From NCBI RefSeq assembly GCF_007678455.1, contig NZ_VEEP01000006.1:248001-312000 (forward strand): DNA of 64,000 nt, written 5' to 3'. The notes below the pieces were generated by a model that saw nothing but the letters and a program-made list of their open reading frames with translations, ran no database searches and was not told the DNA's origin. A program made the position numbers and the translations under genes. The DNA is from Cytobacillus oceanisediminis 2691. Its GTDB lineage: Bacteria; Bacillota; Bacilli; Bacillales; Cytobacillaceae. This document shows, piece after piece, positions 18,196 to 26,090 of the stretch; position 1 is the stretch's first letter, and every line of letters starts with the position of its first letter.

Positions 18196-19218
18196 TTAAA
18201 ACTCTACGAGTACCTTCAAAGATGAGTCTTCTTTCTTATCTACCAACTGAAAGCCCTTTGCTGCATCTTGATAACTAAGCTTGTGACTAATAAGAGCTTC
18301 CTCATTCACATGCCCTGCTGCCAATAGATCGATAGCAGCCAATGTATCCTCTCTTGTATAAGTCATGCAGCCAATGATTTCTTTTTCCCCCTGTTGCAAA
18401 TTGACAATGTCAAAGGTTTGAGTACCATGGAACATGGCAATGGTTATACATTTCCCCCCTTTCCTCAGAAGCGCAATGGATTGATCAATGATGCCAGGTA
18501 CGCCCACAGCAACTAAGACCTTATCAAACTCGCTATCTATAAGCTTTTTAGCTTCTGACATCCAATCATTTTTGTTTGATATATTCATAGAATGTGTTGC
18601 ACCCATTTTTCCGGCAGCTTCAAGTGCATAATCAATGACATCCGTAACAAGGATTGTTGTCGCACCCGCCGCTTTGGCAGCCGCAACAGTCAAAAGGCCA
18701 ATCGGCCCTGCACCCAAGACTGCCACTTTATCGCCAAGCTGCACATCAGCCTTTCTCACCGCATGTACTCCTACAGCAAAAGGTTCAACCAAAACTCCCT
18801 GATCATAAGTCATGCCATCCGGCAATTTAAACACTGTTTCTTCTGGCGTTGCAAAATACTCTGCCATGGCACCATACCAGCCTTTAATGCCAGGTGCCTT
18901 TCTGTTGTTACAATAATTCACGTTTCCTGTCAGGCAGTCGTCACACTTTCCGCAGCCAGTTTGTGGCTCCACTGTTACCCTGTCACCAGCTTTAAAATTC
19001 CGTACATCGCTTCCAACCTTTACTACTTCCCCCGCAATTTCATGGCCAATAATCACAGGCGGCTTTCTGAAAAGATGCAGTCCCTTGTACGTATGAATAT
19101 CGGAGCCACAAATACCTGCTACCTTTGTTGAAATCAACACTTCATTGCTTTCGACCTCAGGCAGTTCCACCTCTTTTACTACTACCTTATAGGCATCCTC
19201 AACATAAACCGCTTTCAT
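18196..19218 (-). CDS. Zinc-dependent alcohol/polyol dehydrogenase (MDR family)
   Basis: A 340-residue medium-chain dehydrogenase. The ATG at 19216-19218 has AGGAGGA five bases upstream; an upstream in-frame extension lacks such a site. Catalytic zinc ligands: Cys in GICGSDIHTYKG (about residue 36), HE in IIGHEIAGEV; structural zinc Cys in CGKCDDCLTGNVNYC (about 88-102). The Rossmann motif is VLGAGPIGLL. It resembles sorbitol/galactitol/L-threonate-type dehydrogenases. In the cluster it probably oxidises a hydroxyl of the imported sugar acid to give a 3-oxo acid for the DUF1537 kinase (inference). It lies between the GntR gene and the TRAP binding-protein gene. Confidence 0.9.
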   Translation of the reverse strand: MKAVYVEDAYKVVVKEVELPEVESNEVLISTKVAGICGSDIHTYKGLHLFRKPPVIIGHEIAGEVVKVGSDVRNFKAGDRVTVEPQTGCGKCDDCLTGNVNYCNNRKAPGIKGWYGAMAEYFATPEETVFKLPDGMTYDQGVLVEPFAVGVHAVRKADVQLGDKVAVLGAGPIGLLTVAAAKAAGATTILVTDVIDYALEAAGKMGATHSMNISNKNDWMSEAKKLIDSEFDKVLVAVGVPGIIDQSIALLRKGGKCITIAMFHGTQTFDIVNLQQGEKEIIGCMTYTREDTLAAIDLLAAGHVNEEALISHKLSYQDAAKGFQLVDKKEDSSLKVLVEF

Positions 19219-19247
19219 TTTTGTCCTCCTCCTACTCCACAACTGAC

Positions 19248-19898
19248 TTAATCAAGTAATTTCTGTTTAGACTTTTGCAAATGATTCGTGATTAGATCAA
19301 CTGCTTGATTATTCCCACTCTTTAAACTCTTATAAATCTCTACATGCTCCTGATGGAACTTGTGCATACGATGAGGATCTTTTTTCAAATGCCTTAAGGT
19401 AATCCTATGGAGGTGGTCCTGATAATTCAGCAGCACTCGATAAATTTCCCGATTCCCGGAGAACTCGCATAATAGCAAGTGAAAAGCATGATCTTCATTC
19501 GTAAATCCTTTAATATCAAGCTCATCACATTTTGTTTCAGTATCTGCTAGATTCATTTCAATCAATCTGCATTGTTCTTCAGTCAACTTACCTGATATTT
19601 GGGTGAGAATATAACTCTCCAGCGCAATTCGCAGATTATAAATATCAATGATCTGGTCAATTGAAAGCGGATTGATGATAATGCCTTGCTTTGAAGAGAC
19701 TGTGACAAAACCTTCAGTTTCCAATCGGACAAGAGCTGACTTTATTGGTGTTTTGCTCATTTGCAAGATTTCAATCAATTCTCGTTCAGATAAAAACGAT
19801 CCCGGTGCAAAACTTTCATCTAATATCTGTTCTTTTATTTTCTGATAGGCTACATCCTTAAGGAGAGGAGCTGCAGCATTTTTCGTCTTCATTTCCAT
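19248..19898 (-). CDS. GntR-family regulator, FCD (FadR) subclass
   Basis: A 216-residue regulator. The N-terminal winged helix has AYQKIKEQILDESFAPGSFLSERELIEILQMSKTPIKSALVRLETEGFV (about 16-65), and the C-terminal FCD domain has the metal-ligand pattern DHAFHLLLCEFSGN and LNYQDHLHRITLRHL with a later EHVEIYKSL. FCD members usually bind sugar acids or carboxylates. It sits inside the operon between the kinase and the dehydrogenase. The inverted repeat at 22604-22619 in front of the first gene is a candidate operator. Confidence 0.9.
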   Translation of the reverse strand: MEMKTKNAAAPLLKDVAYQKIKEQILDESFAPGSFLSERELIEILQMSKTPIKSALVRLETEGFVTVSSKQGIIINPLSIDQIIDIYNLRIALESYILTQISGKLTEEQCRLIEMNLADTETKCDELDIKGFTNEDHAFHLLLCEFSGNREIYRVLLNYQDHLHRITLRHLKKDPHRMHKFHQEHVEIYKSLKSGNNQAVDLITNHLQKSKQKLLD

Positions 19899-19929
19899 TT
19901 ACTTACCACCCTAATGTTTCATTTGTTTA

Positions 19930-21288
19930 TTACTTGGCGTCCCTAACATCAGAGAAATAATTTGGTCCGCCCAGTTGGCCTCCCTTTAACGCCAATTCAA
20001 ATCCATTCATTTCTTCATCTTCAGAAAAGGTTTGGCACAAAGGAGCACCCGGTGAAACTTGACGTAATACTTCCAAACCATATACACCTAATTCTCTAGT
20101 GACAAATCCAGAAGTATCACCGCCAGCAACAATCGCTCTGGTAAGCCCGGTAGCTCGAATAATCTCCTTGCTCCACCTGCCTAGCTGCCTGCCGATGAGT
20201 TCGCCTGATTGGAATTCTGACATCCCCTTTTTAGCGAAGAGTTCACGAGTATCTTTAATGGAGGAATCATCTGGTCCCATTGCGGTGTAAAAAATGACGC
20301 TTTTTCCTTCGTTAATAAATTGAATTGCCTTTTCAATAAGCTCTGCAGGCATTGTTTCCTCTTCTAGAATCTGTTGGGGAGTTACCCTGATGCCTTGAAA
20401 CCCATTTTCAATTGCGCTTACAATTTGTTTTTGTGTAACTGGGGAAGCACTTCCGGAAACGGCTAAAACAGGTTTACCTGAGCGTAACTCACTAGGATTT
20501 ATGTTTTGTGCTGTATTTTGGATTCCTGCCTTTTTCCAATGTGTGGCAAGGGCATATCCTACCCCCGATGATCCTACGATGAACAGATTATGTTCCTTTG
20601 CCTTCTCCCAAATGAGCTGTCCGCTTACCCCAAGCCTGTCAACATCAAGTACATCAAATAGCAGCATCCCCGGCTCACTCATCTTGTTTTGGAAATATTC
20701 TCTGACCTTCTCAATCGGCCCCTCCAAATCGAGGATACTCATTAAGCCGACTCTTTCTGCGGATTGTCCGGACAGATGGACTCGCAAATCTGCTTCATTC
20801 ATTGGGGTCACTGGATGTTTCGACATAACCGGATGTCGATCAAGTCGATATACCGCGTTATGCATTCTTGCGAAATGGTTGCCAAACAAGGTATACCGGC
20901 CAAGAGGGGGTGCACCGACTAAAAGAGGAATCACCTTTTGATCCGTAAAATACTCCCTTGCCACTTCAACTGCTTTCCCAATGCTGCCCACCTGGGGACT
21001 TGAGTCAAAAGTAGAACATGTTTTATAATGTGTAACTGTTGCGCCTATTTCTGCAAACCGCTCAAAGACCGGTCTAAGTTCCGCCTCCATATCTTCCGGT
21101 GTCTTTGCCCTGCTTGTTCCTGCAACCCCTATACATTGCAGGCCATCGAATTTCTCCAGCATTCGTTGCGATGGAGGTTCAAGGAACAGCACTGTACGAT
21201 ATCCACTGGAAGATAATGATTCCATTGCATCGGTTGATCCTGTGAAATCGTCTCCGTAAAAGGCCAGAAGCAACTCTGTCTGATTCAT
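19930..21288 (-). CDS. Four-carbon/3-oxo acid sugar kinase, DUF1537 family
   Basis: An ATP-dependent kinase of about 452 residues, started at the ATG at 21286-21288 (GGGTGG four bases upstream; a TTG four codons earlier overlaps the previous stop region). The N-terminal domain has the hallmark FYGDDFTGSTDAMESL (about 9-24) and KTCSTFDSSPQVGSIGKA; the C-terminal nucleotide-binding domain has VSGSASPVTQKQI, AGGDTSGFVTRELGVYGLEVL and SPGAPLC. Members phosphorylate 3-oxo-tetronates (OtnK), D-threonate/erythronate (DtnK) or 3-oxo-isoapionate (OiaK). Its position directly after the RuBisCO-like gene favours the OiaK-type role, but the sequence alone cannot fix the substrate. Confidence 0.9.
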   Translation of the reverse strand: MNQTELLLAFYGDDFTGSTDAMESLSSSGYRTVLFLEPPSQRMLEKFDGLQCIGVAGTSRAKTPEDMEAELRPVFERFAEIGATVTHYKTCSTFDSSPQVGSIGKAVEVAREYFTDQKVIPLLVGAPPLGRYTLFGNHFARMHNAVYRLDRHPVMSKHPVTPMNEADLRVHLSGQSAERVGLMSILDLEGPIEKVREYFQNKMSEPGMLLFDVLDVDRLGVSGQLIWEKAKEHNLFIVGSSGVGYALATHWKKAGIQNTAQNINPSELRSGKPVLAVSGSASPVTQKQIVSAIENGFQGIRVTPQQILEEETMPAELIEKAIQFINEGKSVIFYTAMGPDDSSIKDTRELFAKKGMSEFQSGELIGRQLGRWSKEIIRATGLTRAIVAGGDTSGFVTRELGVYGLEVLRQVSPGAPLCQTFSEDEEMNGFELALKGGQLGGPNYFSDVRDAK

Positions 21289-21301
21289 AATTCCACCCAA
21301 T

Positions 21302-22567
21302 CTATTTTGTGAATTTCTTTATTGCCTGTTCTAATTCAGGATGCTGCATAGCGTATACATCTAAAGGTATCTCTTTCACAGCCGCCTCCCAACCCTGCCT
21401 CATACTGAGGACTCCAGCTGCACTGCCGGAAGGATGCGCCAAAATACCGCCACCTGCCAGATGAATAACATCGGTTGTAGACACTGCATCATAGGTTGGG
21501 ATTGCGCTTGCAGCCCACTGTGCTGAAGAGAGGACCGGCATTACCTCGTAACCCCCCATGAAGGGAGTCAAGCAGTCTTTAATCGCCTGAACTACTGTAT
21601 CGTTATCCTCTGAAAACTTATTATCCAGCCCATTTGTATGTAAGTGATCCACCCCAGCCAATCTTGCCAGCTTCTGAAAAACAGTGAAACTCATCCCCAG
21701 CAGCGAACTTCTAGACATTGCCCCCCACTGAGTACGGTGGCCGTGGATAGGCAACTGAGAGTAATTGCGAAGATAAGAGGTGCCAGCAAACCCGACGCTG
21801 TTGATACAAACCATTACACAAGTTCCGCCCGCCTCTAATACTAAATCATGATTTCTTCGAAGCTCTTCGATGTCTCCTGTAATATTGAAGGCATACATCA
21901 GTTTTTTCCCAGTTCGGTCGGCAGCCCGTTCAATTTCCTCCATAATCACTTTCACCCGTTGTGCAAGTGGAGCAAATGACGGATTGGCACACAGTTCATC
22001 ATCTTTAATAAAATCTATTCCAGCTTCTGCTAGCTGCCTTACTATTGGCCTGTATTCCTCAGTATGCAAACCAATACTCGGTTTAATGATGGTCCCGATT
22101 AAAGGTCCCTTTTCCACACCAGTTAGTTTTCTTGTTCCAGCTATTCCAAACTGAGGACCTGGATATTTCTCAGCAAAATCCTGAGGAAGTTCGATATCGA
22201 TTAATTTAAGTCCTGAAAACTCCCCTAGCTCATACAAATTGCCCGCAACAGTCGACATTAAATTAGGTATAGAGGGACCAAAATTATCGAATGGGAAGGA
22301 TAAAACTACGATTGCCCTTTGATAATCCGAAGCTGCCCCTTCCTTCTGTTGCGGAGTTCTCGATCCCGGCAGAGAGGGATTCTTTACTTTCTCCAGCTTT
22401 GTTATGCTTACTACTCTGGCACCATGCCGTTCCTTCAATTCCGCAGTTTCACCTGGCACCTTAACGAATGTACCAGTTGACTGTTCCCCTGCCATGACTT
22501 CAGCAGCATATTCAAGTGGATAAGCAGTCTCAATAAGATAGCTGGCCAGTACTCTCTTACTCTCCAA
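21302..22567 (-). CDS. RuBisCO-like protein (form IV), probable 3-oxo acid phosphate decarboxylase or transcarboxylase
   Basis: About 421 residues. I prefer the TTG at 22565-22567, since GAGGTG lies six bases upstream; an in-frame GTG is three codons earlier. The RuBisCO large-subunit fold and many active-site residues are kept: Lys162 in GTIIKPSIGL (K175 of RuBisCO), Lys188 with Asp190 and Glu191 in FIKDDE (the carbamylated Lys and Mg ligands), His277-Arg278 in HGHRTQ (H294/R295), a loop-6 Lys at about 317 in GLDNKFSED, and GGGILAHPSGSAAG at about 372. So it should be able to form the carbamate-Mg centre and an enediolate. With a DUF1537 kinase next to it, a role like OiaX/OiaT (acting on 3-oxo-isoapionate 4-phosphate) is the best hypothesis. 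It is the first gene of the cluster. Confidence 0.92.
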   Translation of the reverse strand: MESKRVLASYLIETAYPLEYAAEVMAGEQSTGTFVKVPGETAELKERHGARVVSITKLEKVKNPSLPGSRTPQQKEGAASDYQRAIVVLSFPFDNFGPSIPNLMSTVAGNLYELGEFSGLKLIDIELPQDFAEKYPGPQFGIAGTRKLTGVEKGPLIGTIIKPSIGLHTEEYRPIVRQLAEAGIDFIKDDELCANPSFAPLAQRVKVIMEEIERAADRTGKKLMYAFNITGDIEELRRNHDLVLEAGGTCVMVCINSVGFAGTSYLRNYSQLPIHGHRTQWGAMSRSSLLGMSFTVFQKLARLAGVDHLHTNGLDNKFSEDNDTVVQAIKDCLTPFMGGYEVMPVLSSAQWAASAIPTYDAVSTTDVIHLAGGGILAHPSGSAAGVLSMRQGWEAAVKEIPLDVYAMQHPELEQAIKKFTK

Positions 22568-22603
22568 TTTCCACACCTCGCTCTCGTAATCTAACTTATA
22601 TCC

Positions 22604-22619
22604 AACATAAATCTATGTT
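22604..22619. promoter_or_regulatory. Candidate GntR operator upstream of the RuBisCO-like gene
   Basis: Inverted repeat AACATA-4 nt-TATGTT, perfect over 6+6 bases, 37 bp upstream of the first gene of the sugar-acid operon that contains its own GntR/FCD regulator. Spacing and symmetry fit a GntR dimer site; binding is inferred. Confidence 0.5.
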
Positions 22620-22880
22620 AGATTTCTTGTTTTTAAGATTATTTTAAAACGCTTACAAAGTCAAATGGTTTTCTGAATATTTTTATTTGTGAAAATAGTA
22701 ACAGTATTTCGAGATACTAAACTTATCTTTGGGATCTTCAGTGAAGGATTTTTTTTAAGAAAATTCTTTTCTATATAACCTCCTGTACCAAATTACTTAG
22801 ATAGCAGCCACACCGTTATTCATCAATAGCTGAAGTTTTTCCATTAAAAATATAAACTTTTTTAAAATAACAATAAATTT
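22620..22880. other. Upstream region of the sugar-acid operon, no gene
   Basis: AT-rich non-coding DNA that should hold the promoter of the cluster. No coding capacity or RNA gene is visible. Confidence 0.35.
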
Positions 22881-22918
22881 GAAGCATGGGGAAGCATGGG
22901 GACGGTTCTAATGCTTCC
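22881..22918. repeat. REP-like hairpin element with duplicated left arm
   Basis: GAAGCATGGG occurs twice in tandem (22881-22890, 22891-22900), followed by the invariant loop GGGACGGTTCT and the right arm ATGCTTC. It is the same family as the hairpins in the modules at 23874-26084. Confidence 0.75.
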
Positions 22919-23011
22919 AATCCTTCCAAAAACAAACTAGCAGATAACCAGTAACCCCTGCTGCCCATTTGGTAAATTCCTTTGTTCATTTTTATTATCC
23001 TGTAAACAAAA

Positions 23012-23049
23012 ACAGCTAATCTAAAGATTTAATTCTTTAGATTAGCTGT
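23012..23049 (-). terminator. Terminator of the RAYT transposase gene
   Basis: Perfect 15-bp inverted repeat (23012-23026 and 23035-23049, 8-nt loop), followed on the minus strand by TTTTTG. It lies 24 bp after the transposase stop codon. Confidence 0.88.
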
Positions 23050-23072
23050 CAGGTTTTCTTGCACTCCTAATT

Positions 23073-23852
23073 TTACGCTTTGAAAATTAAACTAGCAGAT
23101 ATACCTAAAATTCTCGCTGCCTGTCTTTGTGATAGGCCTTCGATTGTTTTGACCTTTCTTAGTACTTCTTCCCTTTCTGATTTTTGCATACTTTTCACCT
23201 GGGCAATTACAATTCCACCGAGCGTCTGCTCGATCTTCGCTCTGGCTTCATCGTCTGGAATTCTCCTTCGATTATAGTTCTCATCTTCCATGCAGGAATC
23301 ATCACTTTCTTTTTCATTAAACTCCTTGAGTTTTAAAACCGCAATTTCTTTATCTTCATTAAACAATTCGAGTACCTTCTTACGGTCCAGCAACCCTCCA
23401 GGATAGTACTCTTGTTCATAGTATCCAGCATAACTGCTCCAAGCCCACTCCTCGGCACGACGAGTAATTCCTGCCTTAACGGGATTCTGATGAATGTACC
23501 TTAGAACGTTAAGAAAGTATAGACGGGTCTCAACATTTTCACTCTTGAACCGATCTTGAAATAAGTGACCTGTTGTCTGGTACTTCCAATTGTAATATGA
23601 GACATAGCTTACCGCTATTCGCTTCATAGAGACAGACAGGCTTTCGTCCCCCTCTTTCAAAAGAAGATGTAAATGGTTGCTCATCAAACACCAGGCATAG
23701 ACCTTCAGTCCTGTCTTACCTTTATATTTCTTTAAAATATCAAGAAACCTCATACTATCCTGATCATCATGGAAAATCACCTGTCGATTCGCCCCTCGGA
23801 GGATTACATGATAAATTCCATTCACACTTTTCACTCTTGCTTTCCGTGGCAT
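23073..23852 (-). CDS. REP-associated tyrosine transposase (RAYT, Y1/IS200-like)
   Basis: An HUH single-strand transposase of 259 residues from MPRKARVKSVNGIYHVILRG. The frame stays open to 23990, but those codons read through the repeat module, so the start at 23850-23852 is preferred. The HUH pair is His60/His62 in MSNHLHLLLK; the catalytic Tyr is expected in SYVSYYNWKY (about 82-91), followed by GHLFQDRFKSENV and YIHQNPVKAGI. A C-terminal helix-turn-helix (EGLSQRQAARILGISASLIF) is typical of Firmicute members. RAYTs are domesticated, non-self-mobile relatives of IS200 that process REP hairpins. Here REP-like elements lie on both sides, and the gene ends in its own terminator. Confidence 0.9.
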   Translation of the reverse strand: MPRKARVKSVNGIYHVILRGANRQVIFHDDQDSMRFLDILKKYKGKTGLKVYAWCLMSNHLHLLLKEGDESLSVSMKRIAVSYVSYYNWKYQTTGHLFQDRFKSENVETRLYFLNVLRYIHQNPVKAGITRRAEEWAWSSYAGYYEQEYYPGGLLDRKKVLELFNEDKEIAVLKLKEFNEKESDDSCMEDENYNRRRIPDDEARAKIEQTLGGIVIAQVKSMQKSEREEVLRKVKTIEGLSQRQAARILGISASLIFKA

Positions 23853-23873
23853 TCCATCTATCGCTCCCTTCGA

Positions 23874-24017
23874 GAGCAGAGGGACGGTTCTTCTGCTCCC
23901 TCTCCTAATTTTAATTGGGGCACGGCTGGGCAACTTACTTTTACAAAACGCAGACCACATTTCCCCTAAGAGATAAAACTGGTGCACCAAGAAGCAAGAG
24001 AACCGTCCCCTTGCTTC
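23874..24017. repeat. Composite REP-like module, copy A
   Basis: About 144 bp bounded by two hairpins with the same loop in opposite orientation: GAGCAGA-loop-TCTGCTC at 23874-23898 and GAAGCAAG-loop-CTTGCTTC at 23991-24017. The loop is GGGACGGTTCT, or its complement. The middle contains GGGGCACGGCTGGGCAACTT and GACCACATTT, shared with copies B and C. It abuts the 5' end of the RAYT gene. Confidence 0.85.
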
Positions 24018-24225
24018 AAAAAGTAGTTGGATAACGATTGGATTGATTAGATGAGCGGATTTTCTACATTTTAGTCAAAGTGGGGGTACTCTTTTATCTT
24101 GGTAATTTAGCTTGGATGGTATAAAGGCAAGAAGGAAATATTGAGGTGATAAGCAGGTAACAGGTGATTTAGAAGTTATATTAATCATATCCCATTTTAT
24201 TAGAAGTTTCACTATTTTAAGAGTA
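24018..24225. other. Spacer between repeat modules, no gene
   Basis: About 200 bp of AT-rich DNA. No ORF, hairpin or RNA gene that I can support. Confidence 0.35.
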
Positions 24226-24348
24226 GGAGCAGAGGGACGGTTCTTCTGCTCCCTCTCTTAATTTTAAGTGGAGGGACGGCGGGGCAGCTTCTTTTTTAAA
24301 AATGCTGACCACATTTCTCCGGAAGCATGAGAACCGTCCCCTTGCTTA
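24226..24348. repeat. Composite REP-like module, copy B
   Basis: Same architecture as copy A, slightly shorter (123 bp). Left hairpin GGAGCAGA-loop-TCTGCTCC; middle with GGAGGGACGGCGGGGCAGCTT and GACCACATTT; right hairpin GGAAGCATG-loop-CTTGCTTA, whose arms pair imperfectly. It ends one base before the stop codon of the cell-wall-binding-repeat gene. Confidence 0.85.
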
Positions 24349-25794
24349 CTAAAACTTAATAGTCTCCAATCTATCTTCACCAGTCAGGAGTACTTTAATA
24401 TCATCTGATAGTGTGGCTGGCCCGCCTAAAAACCAAAGTCTTCTTAGATTTAAAATATATTGAAGTGTATTGAAAGGGACACCCTCTCTCTTAACTAGCA
24501 CCATGGGACTATTATTTTCCCATGAATTTCTTGAACCGGATAAGGCGTCAGCAAAGACCAGTCCATTTGCAATTGATACACTTAAAGGGTTGGGATAAAA
24601 CTTTTGTGCAATAGCCAAAGAAGTATCAAATCGGTCTTTCCCAGCAATTCTTTCTACTTCACTAATACCTATCGATTTTAATTCACTCTCGATTGAAACT
24701 GGGACTACCCCTGTCCCACTTACGATGTATACCTTTTTAATGCTGGAGTGCTTTTTTACATAATCTTTAATTTCTGATTTCAGTTTGTCACCCCATTGAG
24801 GCAAAATTGGAGCCTGCCGTTCGGTTGCAACAGGTGAAACACTTAAGGCATCACTGAATACTAAACCATACACCAAAAATAGTTCAGTAGGCTGCGGATT
24901 TGCCATCTCTGCTACATTCAAAGCCACTTCGAGACGATCCTTTCCTCCAATACGTTCTACTGAAAAATGCTTTTTAAACGCTGATTCAATCTTTGTGGAT
25001 ACGGTAGCTGGCCCACCTAGTAAGTATACCTTGCCGGATGGCTTCAACAAACGCTTTGCCTCTTCTATTTTCGCCCCAAGAATAGTATCATTGTCGTTCA
25101 CTAGAAGAATGGTGGCATTTTTCTTCTTATTCAAGGTAGCTCCTACTAGAGTATCAGAGTATTTAAGGCCACTTGAAATTAGTATAGTATCTAAGCTCTG
25201 ATTAGATAGTTCTGAATTTAAATTTTTCTCTACTTCATAACGATCCTTCCCTCCGTACCTGATCACATTGGCACGCTCTGAAAAAGTGAATGTAAGTTCG
25301 TAAGTATATTCCTTTTCTAAATTAGTTATTCTTTTGGTCTCGAATATGAATTTTCCCGTTAACTGCCCTACTCCGCCATGCTTTCGAACTTCATCATTCC
25401 TGGATAGTATTGGTCCGCCACTTACTGTTGTATTTTCATCATCGCCTGGATCAAAAAAGATTTTAATATATGAGCCACTTTTTAGTTCTGCAAAAAGGGT
25501 GTTCTCAAGTCTAACATCATCCAATGTCCTTGCCCATGAACGTTTTAAGTCAAAACTTAAACCCCCATAAAGACCATTTTCTCCAGCATTAAAGATGAAG
25601 CGGTCAACCGTTTCACCTGGTTCCCAAACGCCTTGGACGGTACCAGTAGTGTATTTGCCAAACTCATATTCGTTCATTTTCAAACTTACATCATCAGAGT
25701 CCAACTTGACACCTTCTGCCCAAACCTCTTGTGTAATCGTACCTGCTAATATGAACGCAGTTAACAAAAATACAAATGCAATTTTTCTAAACAA
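24349..25794 (-). CDS. Secreted cell-wall-binding-repeat (CWB2) protein
   Basis: A 481-residue exported protein. Residues 1-26 are a signal peptide ending near VWA-EG. Residues 27-195 form an N-terminal beta-rich domain of unknown function (VWEPGETVDRFIFNAGENGLYGG, and FFDPGDDENTTVSGGP). Residues 198 to the end carry three CWB2 units, each starting with a GGKDRYEV/GGKDRLEVA/AGKDRFDTSL motif and containing KVYLLGGPATVS-type repeats; the last ends WFLGGPATLS. CWB2 triplets anchor proteins non-covalently to wall polymers, so the N-terminal domain is displayed on the surface. Repeat modules touch both ends of the gene, so it is effectively an island between REP copies. Confidence 0.88.
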   Translation of the reverse strand: MFRKIAFVFLLTAFILAGTITQEVWAEGVKLDSDDVSLKMNEYEFGKYTTGTVQGVWEPGETVDRFIFNAGENGLYGGLSFDLKRSWARTLDDVRLENTLFAELKSGSYIKIFFDPGDDENTTVSGGPILSRNDEVRKHGGVGQLTGKFIFETKRITNLEKEYTYELTFTFSERANVIRYGGKDRYEVEKNLNSELSNQSLDTILISSGLKYSDTLVGATLNKKKNATILLVNDNDTILGAKIEEAKRLLKPSGKVYLLGGPATVSTKIESAFKKHFSVERIGGKDRLEVALNVAEMANPQPTELFLVYGLVFSDALSVSPVATERQAPILPQWGDKLKSEIKDYVKKHSSIKKVYIVSGTGVVPVSIESELKSIGISEVERIAGKDRFDTSLAIAQKFYPNPLSVSIANGLVFADALSGSRNSWENNSPMVLVKREGVPFNTLQYILNLRRLWFLGGPATLSDDIKVLLTGEDRLETIKF

Positions 25795-25863
25795 CCCAAT
25801 ATCCTCCTTTCTTTACATAATTTTCAGCACACTAGTCATATCGGACTATTCATTGTAATGTTT

Positions 25864-26084
25864 AGGAGCAGAGGTAGGAGCAGAGGTAGGAGCAGAGGGA
25901 CGGTTCTTCTGCTCCCTCTCTTTAATTTAAGCGGAGGGGGACGGCAGGGCAGCTTCCTTTTTAAAATGGTGACCACATTTCTAAGAAGAAGTAAAACCGA
26001 TGTCCCCAGAAGCATGAGAACCGTCCCCATGCTTCAAAATAAAAAAGGAAGCATGAGAACCGTCCCCATGCTTCCCATGCTTCC
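25864..26084. repeat. Composite REP-like module, copy C, with extra hairpin and tandem arms
   Basis: The left end repeats AGGAGCAGAGGT twice before AGGAGCAGAGGGA. The shared middle (GGAGGGGGACGGCAGGGCAGCTT, GACCACATTT) and the right hairpin GAAGCATG-loop-CATGCTTC (26009-26035) follow. A second right-type hairpin GGAAGCATG-loop-CATGCTTCC occupies 26047-26074 and is followed by another CATGCTTCC. The array shows end duplication. It fills the gap before kdgA and may serve as its terminator. Confidence 0.85.
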
Positions 26085-26090
26085 TAATAC

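Noticed and set aside
23853-23990. N-terminal extension of the RAYT protein to 305 residues
   Set aside because: These codons lie in the left part of repeat copy A, and family proteins begin at the MPRKARV-type start.
22881-26084. CRISPR array
   Set aside because: The repeats are hairpins and composite modules of unequal length without regularly sized unique spacers; no cas genes are near.
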